The position numbers were made by a program, and so were the translations under genes. 64,000 bases of DNA. Origin: Ophioderma brevispina. Its lineage: Eukaryota > Echinodermata > Ophiuroidea > Amphilepidida > Ophiodermatidae. Below, one piece after another: positions 33,881-45,156 of this stretch. Below the pieces are notes generated by a model, which worked only from the letters and a program-made list of their open reading frames with translations, did not search any database and was not told where the DNA came from. How positions within the stretch are numbered: position 1 is the first letter of the stretch; every line of letters begins with the position of its first letter. The stretch covers positions 62,001 to 126,000 of the forward strand of contig JAMKCH010058083.1 in assembly GCA_023653785.1 (NCBI GenBank), in the 5' to 3' direction.

Positions 33881-36069
33881 CCACCGAAAATAAAAAAAAA
33901 AAAAAGTAATATCGATTTGCACCTTTAAACACCTCTCTGTTTGGATTAAAAGCAATAAGTGTTAAATACAGACAAGCAAATTAATTATTTTTATTTAAAA
34001 ATGACGTAGCAATCGCGTGTACCAGTGAGTGAACATTTATAAGTGATGGTCGTAACAGGGGTACCAAAAGTTTGTACGTGTACCGTGATTTTGTCCCAAA
34101 AAAAACCGAAACACTTGGTGGTAGGCGACCATAAGTTTTGAAACCAAAAGCACGTGACCACTGTTTGTTGCTGTAAGTATGATTGACTGTTAGCTAAGAT
34201 CCATGAAAAGATCATAAAGGTAGAATCAATGGTTTTTTTAAGATATACCTCCAACAAGCAAGTAACCCGCAAGAACCATTTTACAAATGAGGAACTGGTA
34301 ACAACGAACTGGCATGACGAATAGACTGCAAATACAATATTGATTTGCAATCACATGTACTTGTCCAAATTTCTTTCAGAACAAATTCTTACTGGGTCAA
34401 ATGACGCATTTACATAATGATTACTTAATTTATGGTTGTTTATTGATCAAACAATCAACTCTATTGGTGTTTCAAAGAAGATATAAAAACTATGACCTAA
34501 AGTCATAGACAAAATCCACATTACATAAGATGATATATAAATGCGTTGGGCTGCCACTTGCTTGTTACTGAAAAAAAATGTTATATTCTCAAAAGTTATG
34601 AAAGTAAAATCTATGTTTTCAAAACAAAATTCAATAACAATATCAGTATATTCATTATGTCATAAATTTTGGGTAAGTCTAGATAACTCGTTGAGGTTGC
34701 CTTAACAAAATGATGATGAAATGTAAGTTAAATCAAAATGCTGTCTAATTTGAAAATACAAAGAGTTGTTGATCATACATTCCTAATTCATCTTTTAGAT
34801 GTGTTAAACTAGCAGGTTTATTAGCTGTTATTTAAGTTATTACCAATGAAAACGTTCATAATATTATGTTACTATCTGTTGTAGTACCTGTTTTAAAAAA
34901 AGGGAAAAAAATGGTTTGAATCAGAGTTCATATTGTGGTTCTGGGACGCCAACAAACGTACCAGGGCGTTATATTTGTAGTTAATTTCATCTTACAAATA
35001 TTGACTCTATTTTTATGAAATTTCAGGAAATTAGCTAACAGTCCCATCTTACTTTACAACAAAGAATAAGTAGTCACGTGCGTTTGTTCAAAACTTATGG
35101 CAGCCTGTCACAAGTGTTGAGTTTTTTGCGGATACACGGTATATATAAGATCTTGCGCACTGCCGTTAGCGTATAAGGAAACCATTTGCCGGTGGAATTT
35201 TGTTTACCTTAACTATGGATATGGATGGGGTACATCAACTCGCCCACATAACAGAAAAAAATGAAAATCGGTTGTGCCGATTCAAAATGGCGGTCCAAAA
35301 ACCGATTTTACCAATTCTACCGCAAATAATTTTTCCATAAAATTTGGCTATAATAGAGAGAACATCAACATTTGCCTGAATTTAAAATTTACAAAGTTAC
35401 TCAGTCAATTTAAGGGACAAAAAGAATTTGAATAGCACTACCAAAATGCTTAATTATGTAATTACCATAATAACGCCATGGCCGATTTGATTTTTTCACC
35501 AAATATGCGCAACGATCTTCGATATTCTAATAATTTACCGGTTTAGAAATGGTGCAACGAAACCCAAAAGTGGGTCTTGTGTTAATACTCTGGTGTACTC
35601 CACTTTTTATTAATTTAATTTGGGCAGACTCAAATTAATCCTTTTCCACTTAGTTCACCCTGAACTACAAAAAAAACAAAGAATTATGAGACTCTCACCT
35701 GCACACACCTCCTTTATTTATCTACGAAAAATTGATACTCTGACCGTTTACGATTATCCACAACTTACTCTTTTCATTTATGTATAATTATGCATCCCAT
35801 AACCTTCTTGTATATTGGCAGATTTTTTTCATTAAAATAGCTTAATTTCACAGCTACCGAGCCATATTTCACTTTTATATCGTTCCGTTTTAATTTCAAA
35901 CATGATTAGGCAAAAGAAACACAATTTTAGAAGACAAGGTCCTTTTAGTTGGAATAGGTAAATAAAACTTAAGAGGCAAAATAACTTGTGTTAAAAGAAA
36001 ACATGTTTTTCATATACCAGTTATTTGTTAGTTTGCAGTAAGTAGGTATTATTATAAATAAGATTATTT
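33881..36069. other. Intergenic; isolated TATA-box-like site
   Basis: About 2.2 kb without a recognised gene. A 119-codon minus frame at 33991-34350 is Phe/Ser/Thr-rich and unconvincing. GGTATATATAAGATC at ~35140 resembles a TATA box and precedes an ATG at 35215 with only a 40-codon frame (MDMDGVHQLAHITEKNENRL), so no promoter is claimed. Confidence 0.3.
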
Positions 36070-36327
36070 TTATAATCTTAGGTGACAAATATTCCAATCT
36101 ATGCTCTCGTATGGTTCTCCCCACCACGATTTCGTTTTGATCATGCTTTTGTATAGTGGTATGTTATGTTTGGTGAAAGAGAAGTAAACATGAAACTTAT
36201 CATGTCCATTCAAAATGTCATTCCACGTATCATGTTGTGAGTATTTGAAAAGTTTATGAATGAAACGTCCGTTCGCCTTAAAGTTCAAAATGAAATGTTG
36301 CACGACGTATTTCCTTTCATTCACCAT
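36070..36327 (-). CDS. Unknown 85-aa ORF, protein-like composition
   Basis: The frame reads MVNERKYVVQHFILNFKANG, RFIHKLFKYSQHDTWNDILN, then HDKFHVYFSFTKHNIPLYKS and ends WWGEPYESIDWNICHLRL. It is rich in aromatic and charged residues, with four Trp, and is unlike the low-complexity chance ORFs nearby. No signal peptide or membrane segment is visible. An in-frame stop lies just upstream of the Met, so it is a short gene, a last exon or a relic. I do not recognise the family. Confidence 0.35.
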   Translation of the reverse strand: MVNERKYVVQHFILNFKANGRFIHKLFKYSQHDTWNDILNGHDKFHVYFSFTKHNIPLYKSMIKTKSWWGEPYESIDWNICHLRL

Positions 36328-36354
36328 GTGTTGCGGTGAAAATGGTCATGTGCG

Positions 36355-36645
36355 TTATTGCAAGCGGTGTGGCAGGAGCTTATAGTCTCCGGGTCGCAGT
36401 CTACATACAACGGTGACGAATAGGGCACTCAAATCAGTCGACTCCTTACGCAACATTAGTTTCACGTTTGTTCCGTTGGCGGCAATGGAGACCAGGACTA
36501 TGGTTCTGACGGACCTATCTCCTTTTACACCGGGTTTTTTTGTAATGTTGCTTTCGTCTGAGGAGGTCTGGTTCATTTGAGGAGTGATCACGACCACACT
36601 CTGCTCGGCAATCTGCGCAAACGTAGCAAACTGAATTCCCCGGGA
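36355..36645 (-). CDS. Possible coding remnant adjoining the unknown ORF
   Basis: The frame upstream of 36327 (on minus) reads QFATFAQIAEQSVVVITPQM then NQTSSDESNITKKPGVKGDR, VRTIVLVSIAANGTNVKLML and LRPGDYKLLPHRLQ, then a stop. The longer open frame reported by simple translation continues into the hAT-like MITE at 36646 and is not real there. Composition is protein-like. It could be an exon cut by the MITE, or chance. Confidence 0.25.
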   Translation of the reverse strand, partial: SRGIQFATFAQIAEQSVVVITPQMNQTSSDESNITKKPGVKGDRSVRTIVLVSIAANGTNVKLMLRKESTDLSALFVTVVCRLRPGDYKLLPHRLQ

Positions 36646-37138
36646 CAGGGGCCGTAGCCAGGAATATATGTGGGGGGGGGCGGATTGGGGGGGGGGGGCG
36701 GCGGGGCGGATTTGCCAGATGTGGACCTTTTGCGAACCAAAAACCAATGTTTTTTTTCGCCTCGCTACGGCTCGCTGGTTGCCCCAATTTTTACCGTCGT
36801 TTCCAAATTTGGAATACGGGAGGGGGGGGGGGGGGTTGGGGGGGGTTAGGTTAGGTACAGTGACATGGACATCATTAACACGTTGAGGGGAAAACAACAG
36901 TTATAATAACACAGCCAGGCGTAGCCATGCGTAATGAAATAGTATTAATCACTGCTAATACCATGCACTACACTTGAAACAACATCACTTAGGCAAGCGC
37001 CATACTTAACATTATAAAACGGACCTTCAATATGACAAAGCGGACCTTCAACATCATTAAAGCCTGCGGGTAAAGCGGACCTTTGTCATTTTTTGGGGGG
37101 TGCGTCGCACCCCCCGCACCCCCCTGGATACGGCCCTG
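36646..37138. mobile_element. hAT-like MITE, ~493 bp
   Basis: CAGGGGCCGTAGCCAGG at the left is matched inverted by CCTGGATACGGCCCTG at the right (CAGGGCCGTATCCAGG in reverse). Poly-G/poly-C tracts lie just inside both ends. Internal CAAAGCGGACCTTCA words repeat. The 3' ~110 bp recur at 11116-11230. There is no transposase and no clear 8-bp duplication. Confidence 0.65.
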
Positions 37139-37773
37139 CCAGGATATTTTTACGTACACACCAATTTCTTCATGGGAGTACCTGTGAAGTAGCTGTTAAG
37201 TAGCCATGTGGAGTATCCACCTCATGGGTTTACCACACCGCCGGCCGCAAAAAGTGGGGTTAATCATCTACCTAGGTATATACACACGGCAGTAGTAGCC
37301 TAACCACTAGTCACAACGATGCGGGAGAGTACCTGCATGGGTACTCCCATGCAAATGAGCTTTGAAGCCTGGGTGATTATGGTAGTAATTTTATCCCAGT
37401 ACTTCAAGACACTATCAGTGATTGAAAATCAGAAAAATCGAAAAAAATCCATCAAAAATTTCCCAAATTATCTTGGAAAGGAAGAACACACACATTGTGA
37501 CCCAATTGACTTTTTTACCCTGGTAAACTAGGAATAATTGAGCTATAGTTCATTTAGATTTAGAGCAGTTCAAACATTGGCCCCCATAGTTAACTTACCC
37601 CTCTCCGGGGGCTACACGCAAACAGCAACGGGTATCCGGCAGACTTTCATATCCAAAAGTTATATTTTCTCAGAATTTTCCCATATTCAGATATTGGTAT
37701 CTGTTCGTCTCTAACCAAACCTTCTGGGCTGACGGTCTATCTGTTCCCGAAACTCTCAGAAGACGTTAACCAC
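37139..37773. other. Intergenic, no feature recognised
   Basis: CATGGGAGTACCTG/GGGTACTCCCATG words near 37170 and 37340 suggest a loose inverted pair. No gene is seen. Confidence 0.35.
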
Positions 37774-38549
37774 GTGCACACAGAGCCAGTCGTGATATAA
37801 ATCAGCACCACAGAGCCAGTCCTAAAAATCGGCCACCGCAGAGCCAGTCTTATAAAATCAGCACCACAGAGCCAGTCGTATTAAAATCAAGCACACAGAG
37901 CACATCTTTCAAATTGCACCACAGAGCCGGTCGTATTAAAACCAGCACCACAGAGCCAGTCTTAATAAAACCAGCACCAAAGAGACGTCGTTATAAAATA
38001 AGCACCACAGAACCAGTGTTATAAAACAGACCACAGAAGCCAGTCTTTAAAAATCAGCACCACAGAGCCGGTCTATAAAATCAGCACCACAGAGCCATGT
38101 GTTATTTATAAAATCAGCAACACAGAGCCAGTGTTATTAATAACCACAATCAGCAACACAGAGCCAGTTGTTTCTAAATTAAGCACCACAAAGCAGTCTT
38201 ATAAAATCTGCACCACAGAGGCCGTCGTATTAAAGACCAGCACCAAAGCCAGTCTTATAAACGCACCACAGAGCCGGTCTTATATATAAAATCAGCACAA
38301 CAGAGCCGTGTTATAAAATCAGCACCACAGAGCCAGCGTTATAAAATCAGCACCACAGAGCCCGTCTTATAAAATACACCACAGAGCCGTCTTATAAAAT
38401 CAGCACCACGGAGCCATGTTAAAAATCAGCAACACAGAGCCGGTCTTATAAAACCAGCAACACAGAGCCAGTTTTATAAAACCCGCACCACAGAGCCGGG
38501 CCTTATAAAATCAGCACCAAGAGCCAGTCTTATAAAATCAGCACCACAT
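37774..38549. repeat. Satellite of ~28-bp units
   Basis: The unit AGCACCACAGAGCCAGTCTT + ATAAAATC repeats for ~775 bp, so roughly 27-28 copies. Units differ mostly by single-base deletions and short losses; a few hold extra TATA or AAAT. No spacers alternate with the repeats, so it is not CRISPR-like. Confidence 0.9.
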
Positions 38550-38778
38550 AGTTTTTGGATTCAAACCATCATTTTTGTCAAACTTTGGTCTCGCATTTAA
38601 TGGCTGGCTCAAAAAAGCTTACTTGTTCTTCATTAATTTCAGACACCTTATTTCATTTATCCATGTCGTAATTACTTTTTGGCGACATACTCATCAGCAA
38701 CACCAAGTTTTCCCGGTTCGCAAACAACAACTTTTACATATATGACTTGTTGGCTTAAAATTGATGTATCTCAAGACC

Positions 38779-39128
38779 TTAAAGGTGAATTTCGTGATTT
38801 CAGCACCTCTTTTATTCATGTGATCATTGATATATCCTTGGAAAAGGCATTATCAAATTTTGAGCTGATCTCGATCTTGTGGTTTTTTGGTGTTATGTCA
38901 ATTGCTCGTTTTCCCCCGGTCCCATAGGCTACGTGCGGTAATTTTTTCTGTCCGTTTACCGGACAGAAAATACAAAATTGTTCATTTCTTACAGAATGTC
39001 GACCGAATTTGCACGAAGATTGGGCACACATGGATTACTAAGGCTAGCGGTTACAGATGATATAAAAATCTCAATTTTTTTTTAGGTAAGTCGGGTGACG
39101 AGGCTGTGATCACGAAATGCCCCTTTAA
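38779..39128. mobile_element. TTAA-flanked MITE A1, empty site for nested MITE
   Basis: TTAAAGGTGAATTTCGTGAT at the left and ATCACGAAATGCCCCTTTAA at the right form terminal inverted repeats with TTAA outermost, the T2/Kolobok style. At 38948-38966 it holds CTGTCCGTTTACCGGACAG, the undisturbed target of the nested MITE found in A2 and B2. Confidence 0.75.
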
Positions 39129-39838
39129 GACAAAGATGTCACGATACCATCATCGGCGGTCCACCACATGTTTTAGTTGCACGAAAAGCACGGTAATAAT
39201 CTAATCTCGTATTATTAAAACACCGGGCGGCCCTGTGGTCCGAATTCAGTGCCTCTCGTGGGTTCTGTGGTGGCTGGCCTCTGCGGGGCTGATCGGAGGG
39301 ATGCAATACTGCTTGAATCTCACCTCGGACAAACTTCCCTGACTACTTACTACCCGGGACTACTATCATTAAACTTTGCCCCTAGTTTGCCGAACTCCCC
39401 ATTGGTCTGATTGAAACATGATACGTGTAAATATTAACTAGAGTTTACGACATTGGAACCCTGTCGGAGTCATATAGCAATACTGAGGAATTTGTATGAA
39501 ATAGTCGAGCTAGTCGAAAGCATATCGAAAATGCAGGCGATTACGTTGAACTTTCCCTCTCATTTTATAGATTGTATGTTATATTCAAAGAAAATCGTAA
39601 TGGTTATCTGGTAATTAGTTACGCAGCGTGATCAAATGAAAAAGATTGACTCCGAGAATAAGCCATGTCGAAATCCAGGATTCTTGATTCATGTTTTTTT
39701 TTTCTGTTATCGTAAATTCGTCATCATTATACCCTTTAATAGTCAACTAATAGAGTTTTTGTAAGGTAACGGCGAATAATCGAGTTAAATTATTTATTTG
39801 ACCGTTTGACTGGTAATATCGCAATGAATGGGCATAGT

Positions 39839-40519
39839 TTAAAGGTACATTTCGTGATCCTAGAACCTTATTTTGGTTATGTGACTAGCCCAGATATCCC
39901 CCGAAAAAGGTTTATTGCAAAAATTGCAGTGATTATGACGGTTGTGTGCGTTTGATGTTATGCGTAAATGTTGTATTAAGATGCCCCAAGGGGCCACTGG
40001 TCGTATGTAATTCGTGTTTAGGCGACGAAACGAAAAAAGAAAGAAAAACCCGTTTTACGGGCGAGCGGACCTTGAGTAGGGTCGGTCGGTCGGAGCGGAA
40101 TTTTTCTTTTTTCTTTTTTCTTTTTTTTTTCTTTTCTGGAGCTCAACTTGGCCTAAAATAGCCCCAAAATCTGAAAAATACAAAAAACTTAAAAAAAAAA
40201 AAAAAATTTTTTACAAACAAATTTTACTAAAAAAATGCCAAAAGTGATAGAAATTGGGCTCAAAACAGGCTGATTTTACATGATTTTGGGAACAAAACAA
40301 AAAACCAAACAACAACAAAAAACCGAAATCTGCAAACTTGAAAAATCAGGGTCGGTCGGGGCCCGTAAAACAAGGGGTTTTTTTTTTTCGTCCCTTACGG
40401 CAGAAATTACAAAAATACGCAGTTTCTTTTAAGAGAAGAATACTTTGATATATTAATGTAAACTTTTTTGCGGTAAGTCGGGGAGGACGAGGCTGTTGAT
40501 CATGAAATGCCCCTTTTAA
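39839..40519. mobile_element. TTAA-flanked MITE A2 with nested MITE
   Basis: Ends TTTAAAGGTACATTTCGTGA and ATCATGAAATGCCCCTTTTAA. The central palindrome seen in A1 is split here by the element at 40021-40395. Without the insert it is about 300 bp, close to A1. Confidence 0.75.
40021..40395. mobile_element. Nested GGCGACGAAA-ended MITE in copy A
   Basis: The left end GGCGACGAAACGAAAAAAG, followed by AAAACCCGTTTTACGGG, is inverted at the right as CCCGTAAAACAAGGGG with T-rich TTTCGTCCC. GGGTCGGTCGG words flank an A/T-rich centre. The GTTTA at 40016-40020 is the left target copy; the right one is mutated to TTA. Confidence 0.75.
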
Positions 40520-41047
40520 ACGTCTTAAATTGAGAAAATGTATATCAACTTTTCAGATTTAAGAGTTTTTTATTTATCATTTGTTTGCAAATCAGCCTAA
40601 ATTGTGAGAATATGGTCGATCAACCTCAATGTCCCCCCATTACCATTTGCGTGGAGTTATAAGCTCTGATGTATGAGGGCAATAATAAAGCTTCACAACA
40701 ATCATTGATTTGAAACTCGTTGTAATAGAGATTAATTAGATTAAATGACCAGTAGCAAAGATCAATTAAGGCCAGTGTGTGATTTAAAGAAGGGCAGGCA
40801 ATCAATTTTTTCTTGCGGTATGCAGGTGCATTGAATGTCTAAAGTACACCACATAAATTTAGGTAGACATTGTACAGAGTATTGTACATAGATCTGTAGG
40901 ACAACCTTATTTATGATATCCTGTTTCTGGTAAATTACTTTTTGCAGACAATAAGTAACAGCAATACCAAGTTTATCCCTTGTTCGCAAACAACTAACTT
41001 TTGCATATATGATTGTTGGACTTTTAAAATTGATGTATCTCAAGAAC

Positions 41048-41400
41048 TTAAAGGTGCATTTAGCCTGAATTCAGCACCTTCTGTTTTATTTCATTGATAC
41101 ATTAGGATATCCTTGAAAAAGCTTATTCTCTTAAAGATTGAGTTGATCCGAGCTTGTGGTTTTGTGTTTGAGCAATTGCTAGTTTCCCCTGTCCACCCAG
41201 AGGCTACTGTGCGGTAATTTCGCGCGTTACGGACAGCAAATACAAAATTTACGAATTTCTTACAGATGCGAACAAATATGCACCGTAAGAGTTGAGGCAA
41301 ACATGGTTATAAGGACTAGCCGGTTCAGATGATATAAAAATCTCAATTTTTTTAGGTAAGTCGGAGGGACGAGGCTGTGGATCACGAAATGCCCCTTTAA
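41048..41400. mobile_element. TTAA-flanked MITE B1, empty site
   Basis: Counterpart of A1 in copy B: TTAAAGGTGCATTTAG at the left, ATCACGAAATGCCCCTTTAA at the right. The target site reads GCGCGTTACGGACAG at 41222-41236, uninterrupted. Confidence 0.75.
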
Positions 41401-42149
41401 GACACAAAAGTATGTCACGCGGATACATCAGTCGCGGTCACAACATGTTTATGTTGCACGAAACGAAAAAGCACGGTATTAATCTAATTTTATAAAAACC
41501 GGGCTGGGGCCCTGTGGTGCGGAATTTCAAGTGCCTCTCGGTGGGTCTGTGGGTGCTGGCTCTGCGGTCTGATCGGAGGGGGGATTGTCAGTACTGCTTG
41601 AATTCACCTGATGGACAACTCCCTGACTGACTTATTTACCCGGGATACTATCATTTAAAACTTTGACCCCTAGTTTGCCGCGAACTCACCATTGGTCTGA
41701 TTGGAAAAACATGATACGTGTAATATTAAACTAGAGGGTTACGACATTGAACCCATTGTCGGAGTAGTATATAGCCATACTGGGTTTTTTATGAAATAGT
41801 TCGAAGCTTAGTCAAAGCATATCGAAAATGCAGGCGATTTCAAGTTGAAATTTTTTCCCTATCAGTTATAGATGGATGTTATATTCAAAGAAATCGCATG
41901 GTTTATCTGGTAATTCGTTACCGCTGAATCAAATGAAAAGATTGACTCCGGCACGAGAATTAGACATGTCCGAAATCCAGGATCTGATTCAATGTTTTTT
42001 TTCCCTTGTTCTCGTAATTCCGTCCATGCCATTATACCCTTAATAGTCAAACTTCATAGAGCTTTTGTACGAGTGGTACGCGATTAATCGGAGTTAAATT
42101 TGATTGACGTTTTGACTGGCTAAATATCAGCAATGAATGAATGCATAGT

Positions 42150-42824
42150 TTAAAGGTACAATTTTCGTGATGACGATGATGACCTCATTTTGGTTTATGG
42201 TGAATAGCCAAGATATCCCCGAAAAGAGTATTATGCCAAAAATTCAAGGTGATTTTCTGCGGTTTGCGTTTGATGTTATGCGTAAATGTTTGTATTAAGC
42301 TGCCCCAAAGGCCCTGGTCGTATGTATTTCTGTCCGTTTAGGCGACGAAAAAAAGAAAACCCTTGTTTTACGAGGCGAGAGGCGGACCTTTCGAATAGGG
42401 TCGGTCGGTCGAGGCGAATTTTTTCTTTTTTTCTTTTTTTTTTTCTTTTCTGGGAGCTCAAAAAATTGGCCTAAAAGAGCCCCAAAATCTGAAAAATCCA
42501 AAGAGAAAAAATGATTTTTTTTACAAACAAATTTTCTAAAAAAAAATTGCACAATTGTAAATTTGGGCTAAAAACAGGCTGATTTTAATGATTTTTGAAA
42601 AACTAAAAAACAAAACAAAACAAAACGAAATCTGCAAAACTGAAAACAGGGTCGGTCGGGCCGTTTAAAAACAGGGTTTTTATTTTCGTTCGCCGTTTAC
42701 GGGCAGAAATTACAAAAATTAGCATTTCTTTTAAGAGCAGATATTACCTTTGATATAGAATGTAAACTTTTTGAGTAAAGTCGGGGGGGACGAGGGTGGA
42801 GTTGATCATGAAATGCCCTTTTAA
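42150..42824. mobile_element. TTAA-flanked MITE B2 with nested MITE
   Basis: Counterpart of A2 in copy B: TTAAAGGTACAATTTTCGTG at the left and ATCATGAAATGCCCTTTTAA at the right, interrupted by the 42341-42694 insert. Confidence 0.75.
42341..42694. mobile_element. Nested GGCGACGAAA-ended MITE in copy B, TSD GTTTA
   Basis: GGCGACGAAAA at the left and TTTTCGTTCGCC at the right are inverted (one extra T). GTTTA flanks both sides at 42336-42340 and 42695-42699, a clear 5-bp target duplication. The 354-bp element has no ORF. The superfamily is not certain from a 5-bp duplication alone. Confidence 0.8.
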
Positions 42825-43230
42825 AAATCGTATATTGAGAAAATGTATATCAACTTTTCAGATTATATTTAAGAGTTTTATTTATCATTTGTTTTTGCAT
42901 CAGCATAAATGTTTGTGCGACTAAGGCGATCCAACCTCATTTGTCCCCCCATACCATTTGCGTGGAGGTATAAGCTATGCTGTATGAGGCAAATAAAACG
43001 TACAACAAATCATGATTTTTGAAAATCGTCTTAAAGGATGAAATTAGGATTAAGTGACAGTATAGCATAATGATTCCATGTCAGGCCAGTGTGGGATTTA
43101 AAGAAGGGCAGGCCATCAATATTTTTTCTTGCGTTTATGCAGGTTGCATTTGAAGTCCTTAAATGTACCCAAATAAATTTAGGTAGACAGCTACAGAGTA
43201 GATACAAGAATCTGTAGGCGATTTAATCGA

Positions 43231-43633
43231 CAAAAACTTAATGACCTCTAAGGTTCCCCACCCATTAAAAGGTGTAAATATCTTTGTTTCATTGGAGCAG
43301 GCCAAGCCATCACCAACACTAGCTTAATTCCAAATTCTTTTGATCAGAACTGCTATGGTACGTGAGCGTAAGTGGTGGTGTATTACAATTAATAAGTCCT
43401 AATTACTGCTCATAAACATCCATATTTATTAATTAAATTTTAATGACGTCCAGAGATTTCGAAAGTATTTCTCTTTGTGTATTATTAAAAATAGACTACA
43501 GTACAACTAAAGCTAGCATCTTAAAATGTTCGATTTTTAAAGTTTGAGATTATCGGATTTGCGCTTTTTAATGCAGCCAAACATTTAGTATAGTATAAGC
43601 GTACCCTAGGTTATTGTGTATAGACAAAATTCA
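43231..43633. other. Intergenic, no feature recognised
   Basis: AT-rich spacer between the duplication and the CA tract. Confidence 0.35.
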
Positions 43634-43712
43634 GGACACGCACACACCCACACACACACACACACACACACAACACACCGCACACCACCACACACCCACA
43701 CACACACACACC
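43634..43712. repeat. (CA)n microsatellite
   Basis: CA repeats interrupted by CCA and GCACACC. Open frames of alternating His/Thr or Val/Cys on either strand are artefacts of the tract. Confidence 0.9.
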
Positions 43713-45156
43713 TCGTGTTTCTGTATTGCTTACTGACTTGTACATTTTTCAGTAAACCTAAACATTTTATGTTTTTACCTGCAAATGCCGTGTCCGGAAA
43801 TCTGTCCAAATTTTGATGAGATCAGCCACCAACTGCCACCAAAGGTAGAGTCAAAAACATGACAATCTCGGAAGAATATATGATGTTGATATGACGTTGT
43901 GTAATAAAGTCATTAATCTTTTTGCTAAAAAGAAAGGTAGGTAATTACAATGAATGGGTAAGCCAGACCAGAGAAACATGGATCAGGTGACTGATTATCA
44001 TCCACTTAGCACAGAGGTACAAGACACCATACTATTCTAGGAAACTCTAGGCGCTCCTTCGCCGATGCGACTTGACGATGGTGCGCAGGAGAGAGAAGAG
44101 GAGAAAAGGATGTCAAGATGAAGAGTTGAGTGCGACTGAAATTCTCAAGATCTGATGATACCTTAGGGTACAAAAACTTCCCCAGAGAAGGCGAGATGAT
44201 TGCCGTTCGGGACAGGGGATATAGCATGATGCAGTCGTTCTTTTTACTGGATATATGTAGATGCAAGCCCGGTAAACGCTATTGAACAAGGCCCACAGTA
44301 GGCAGACCAATAAGAACGGTATTTTGATGGCTCCAGGTTCTCAGAGCGAAAGAGCTACTGGAAGACGTTGACGATATACGAGGATGAAGCGATTGTGGTC
44401 CAGCAAAGCTACGTACACGTTCGTGGGTTACAATATTAAGTAGGTTGGCAACTAATTTTAACGAATGCGGGAATCGCAGCAATACTGCAAGAGCTAAGAG
44501 AGAAGTAGGGAAGGCTATCAGACCGCAAGAGCTGCTTTCGTTGCCCCCAGTAAAGCATCAGGTAGTTCATACTATCGTAGAGAAGGACGCCTATACACGC
44601 TGTGTAGAAAAGATTGACAGATACAAGCTACAGCGATGATTCCATTTGCTTACCCCTGCAGAAAATCAGAATGTTAAGATTAGCGAGGGGAAAAACTATA
44701 AAAAAGTGGGATAATAGTCTTTAATTAATAGGGGAGGTGGTTAAACCCGACCCAAAGTTATGAGAAACACTATGCTCAATCCAAGGGGAGTACTTTCGGT
44801 TTTTTTAGGTAAGTGCACAGTGAATAGGGTAAAATGCAGAACGAGCACAACTTTAAAAGTTTCTTGTTGAGGTGTGGTTATGGAGTAAAAATAGCAAATT
44901 TCAAAATGAATTTTTAATTTAAGTTTCTCATTAGAACATGGAAGTCATATGAGAGGAAGTTGAAGATGGGTAGAAGGGTGTCTTGGAAACGCTCTGAATC
45001 ATGAAATACCGTCAGTATACCAATATCACTTTCCAAGTATTTGTGGTAATTTCCATTCCGATCCCACCAACAGAAACAGCAAACTTGCAATTAGCGCGCG
45101 GGGTCGTCCGGGATTGTATTGACATTAAAATCCGAATTGGAGGTTCTCAACGTTAA
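43713..45156. other. No recognised gene; one protein-like short frame
   Basis: The plus frame at 44445-44639 reads MATNFNECGNRSNTARAKRE then LLSLPPVKHQVVHTIVEKDA and YTRCVEKIDRYKLQR. It is charged and not low in complexity, but no family is recognised. The minus frames at 44006-44482 are Ser/Leu-rich and uncertain. This may be an old retroelement. Confidence 0.25.

Larger units (their letters stand above)
38640..40898. repeat. 2.26-kb tandem duplication, copy A
   Basis: It aligns end to end with 40899-43230, the junction being CTGTAGG|ACAACCTTATTT. Each copy holds two related TTAA-flanked MITE copies, the second carrying a nested MITE. Shared landmarks include AAATTGATGTATCTCAAG, GGAGGG..TACTGCTTGAAT and GGCCAGTGTG.GATTTAAAGA. 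The copies differ chiefly by small indels. Confidence 0.85.
40899..43230. repeat. 2.3-kb tandem duplication, copy B
   Basis: Second copy, same orientation, directly abutting copy A. It contains MITE copies at 41048-41400 and 42150-42824. It is slightly longer than copy A through scattered insertions. The end is placed after AATCTGTAGGCG near 43220. Confidence 0.85.

Noticed and set aside
33991..34350. 119-codon minus ORF
   Set aside because: Phe/Ser/Thr/Cys-rich composition typical of chance ORFs in AT-rich DNA; no motif.
35138..35336. TATA-box promoter and a short ORF
   Set aside because: TATATAAG is expected by chance in AT-rich DNA and the following frame has only 40 codons without a domain.
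36646..36897. 5' part of the 180-codon minus ORF
   Set aside because: It reads through G runs inside the hAT-like MITE (Pro-rich), so only the part below 36645 was kept as a candidate.
37774..38549. CRISPR-like array
   Set aside because: Repeats are contiguous with no unique spacers, and the DNA is animal nuclear.
43606..43816. His/Thr and Val/Cys ORFs on both strands
   Set aside because: Translation of the CA microsatellite.
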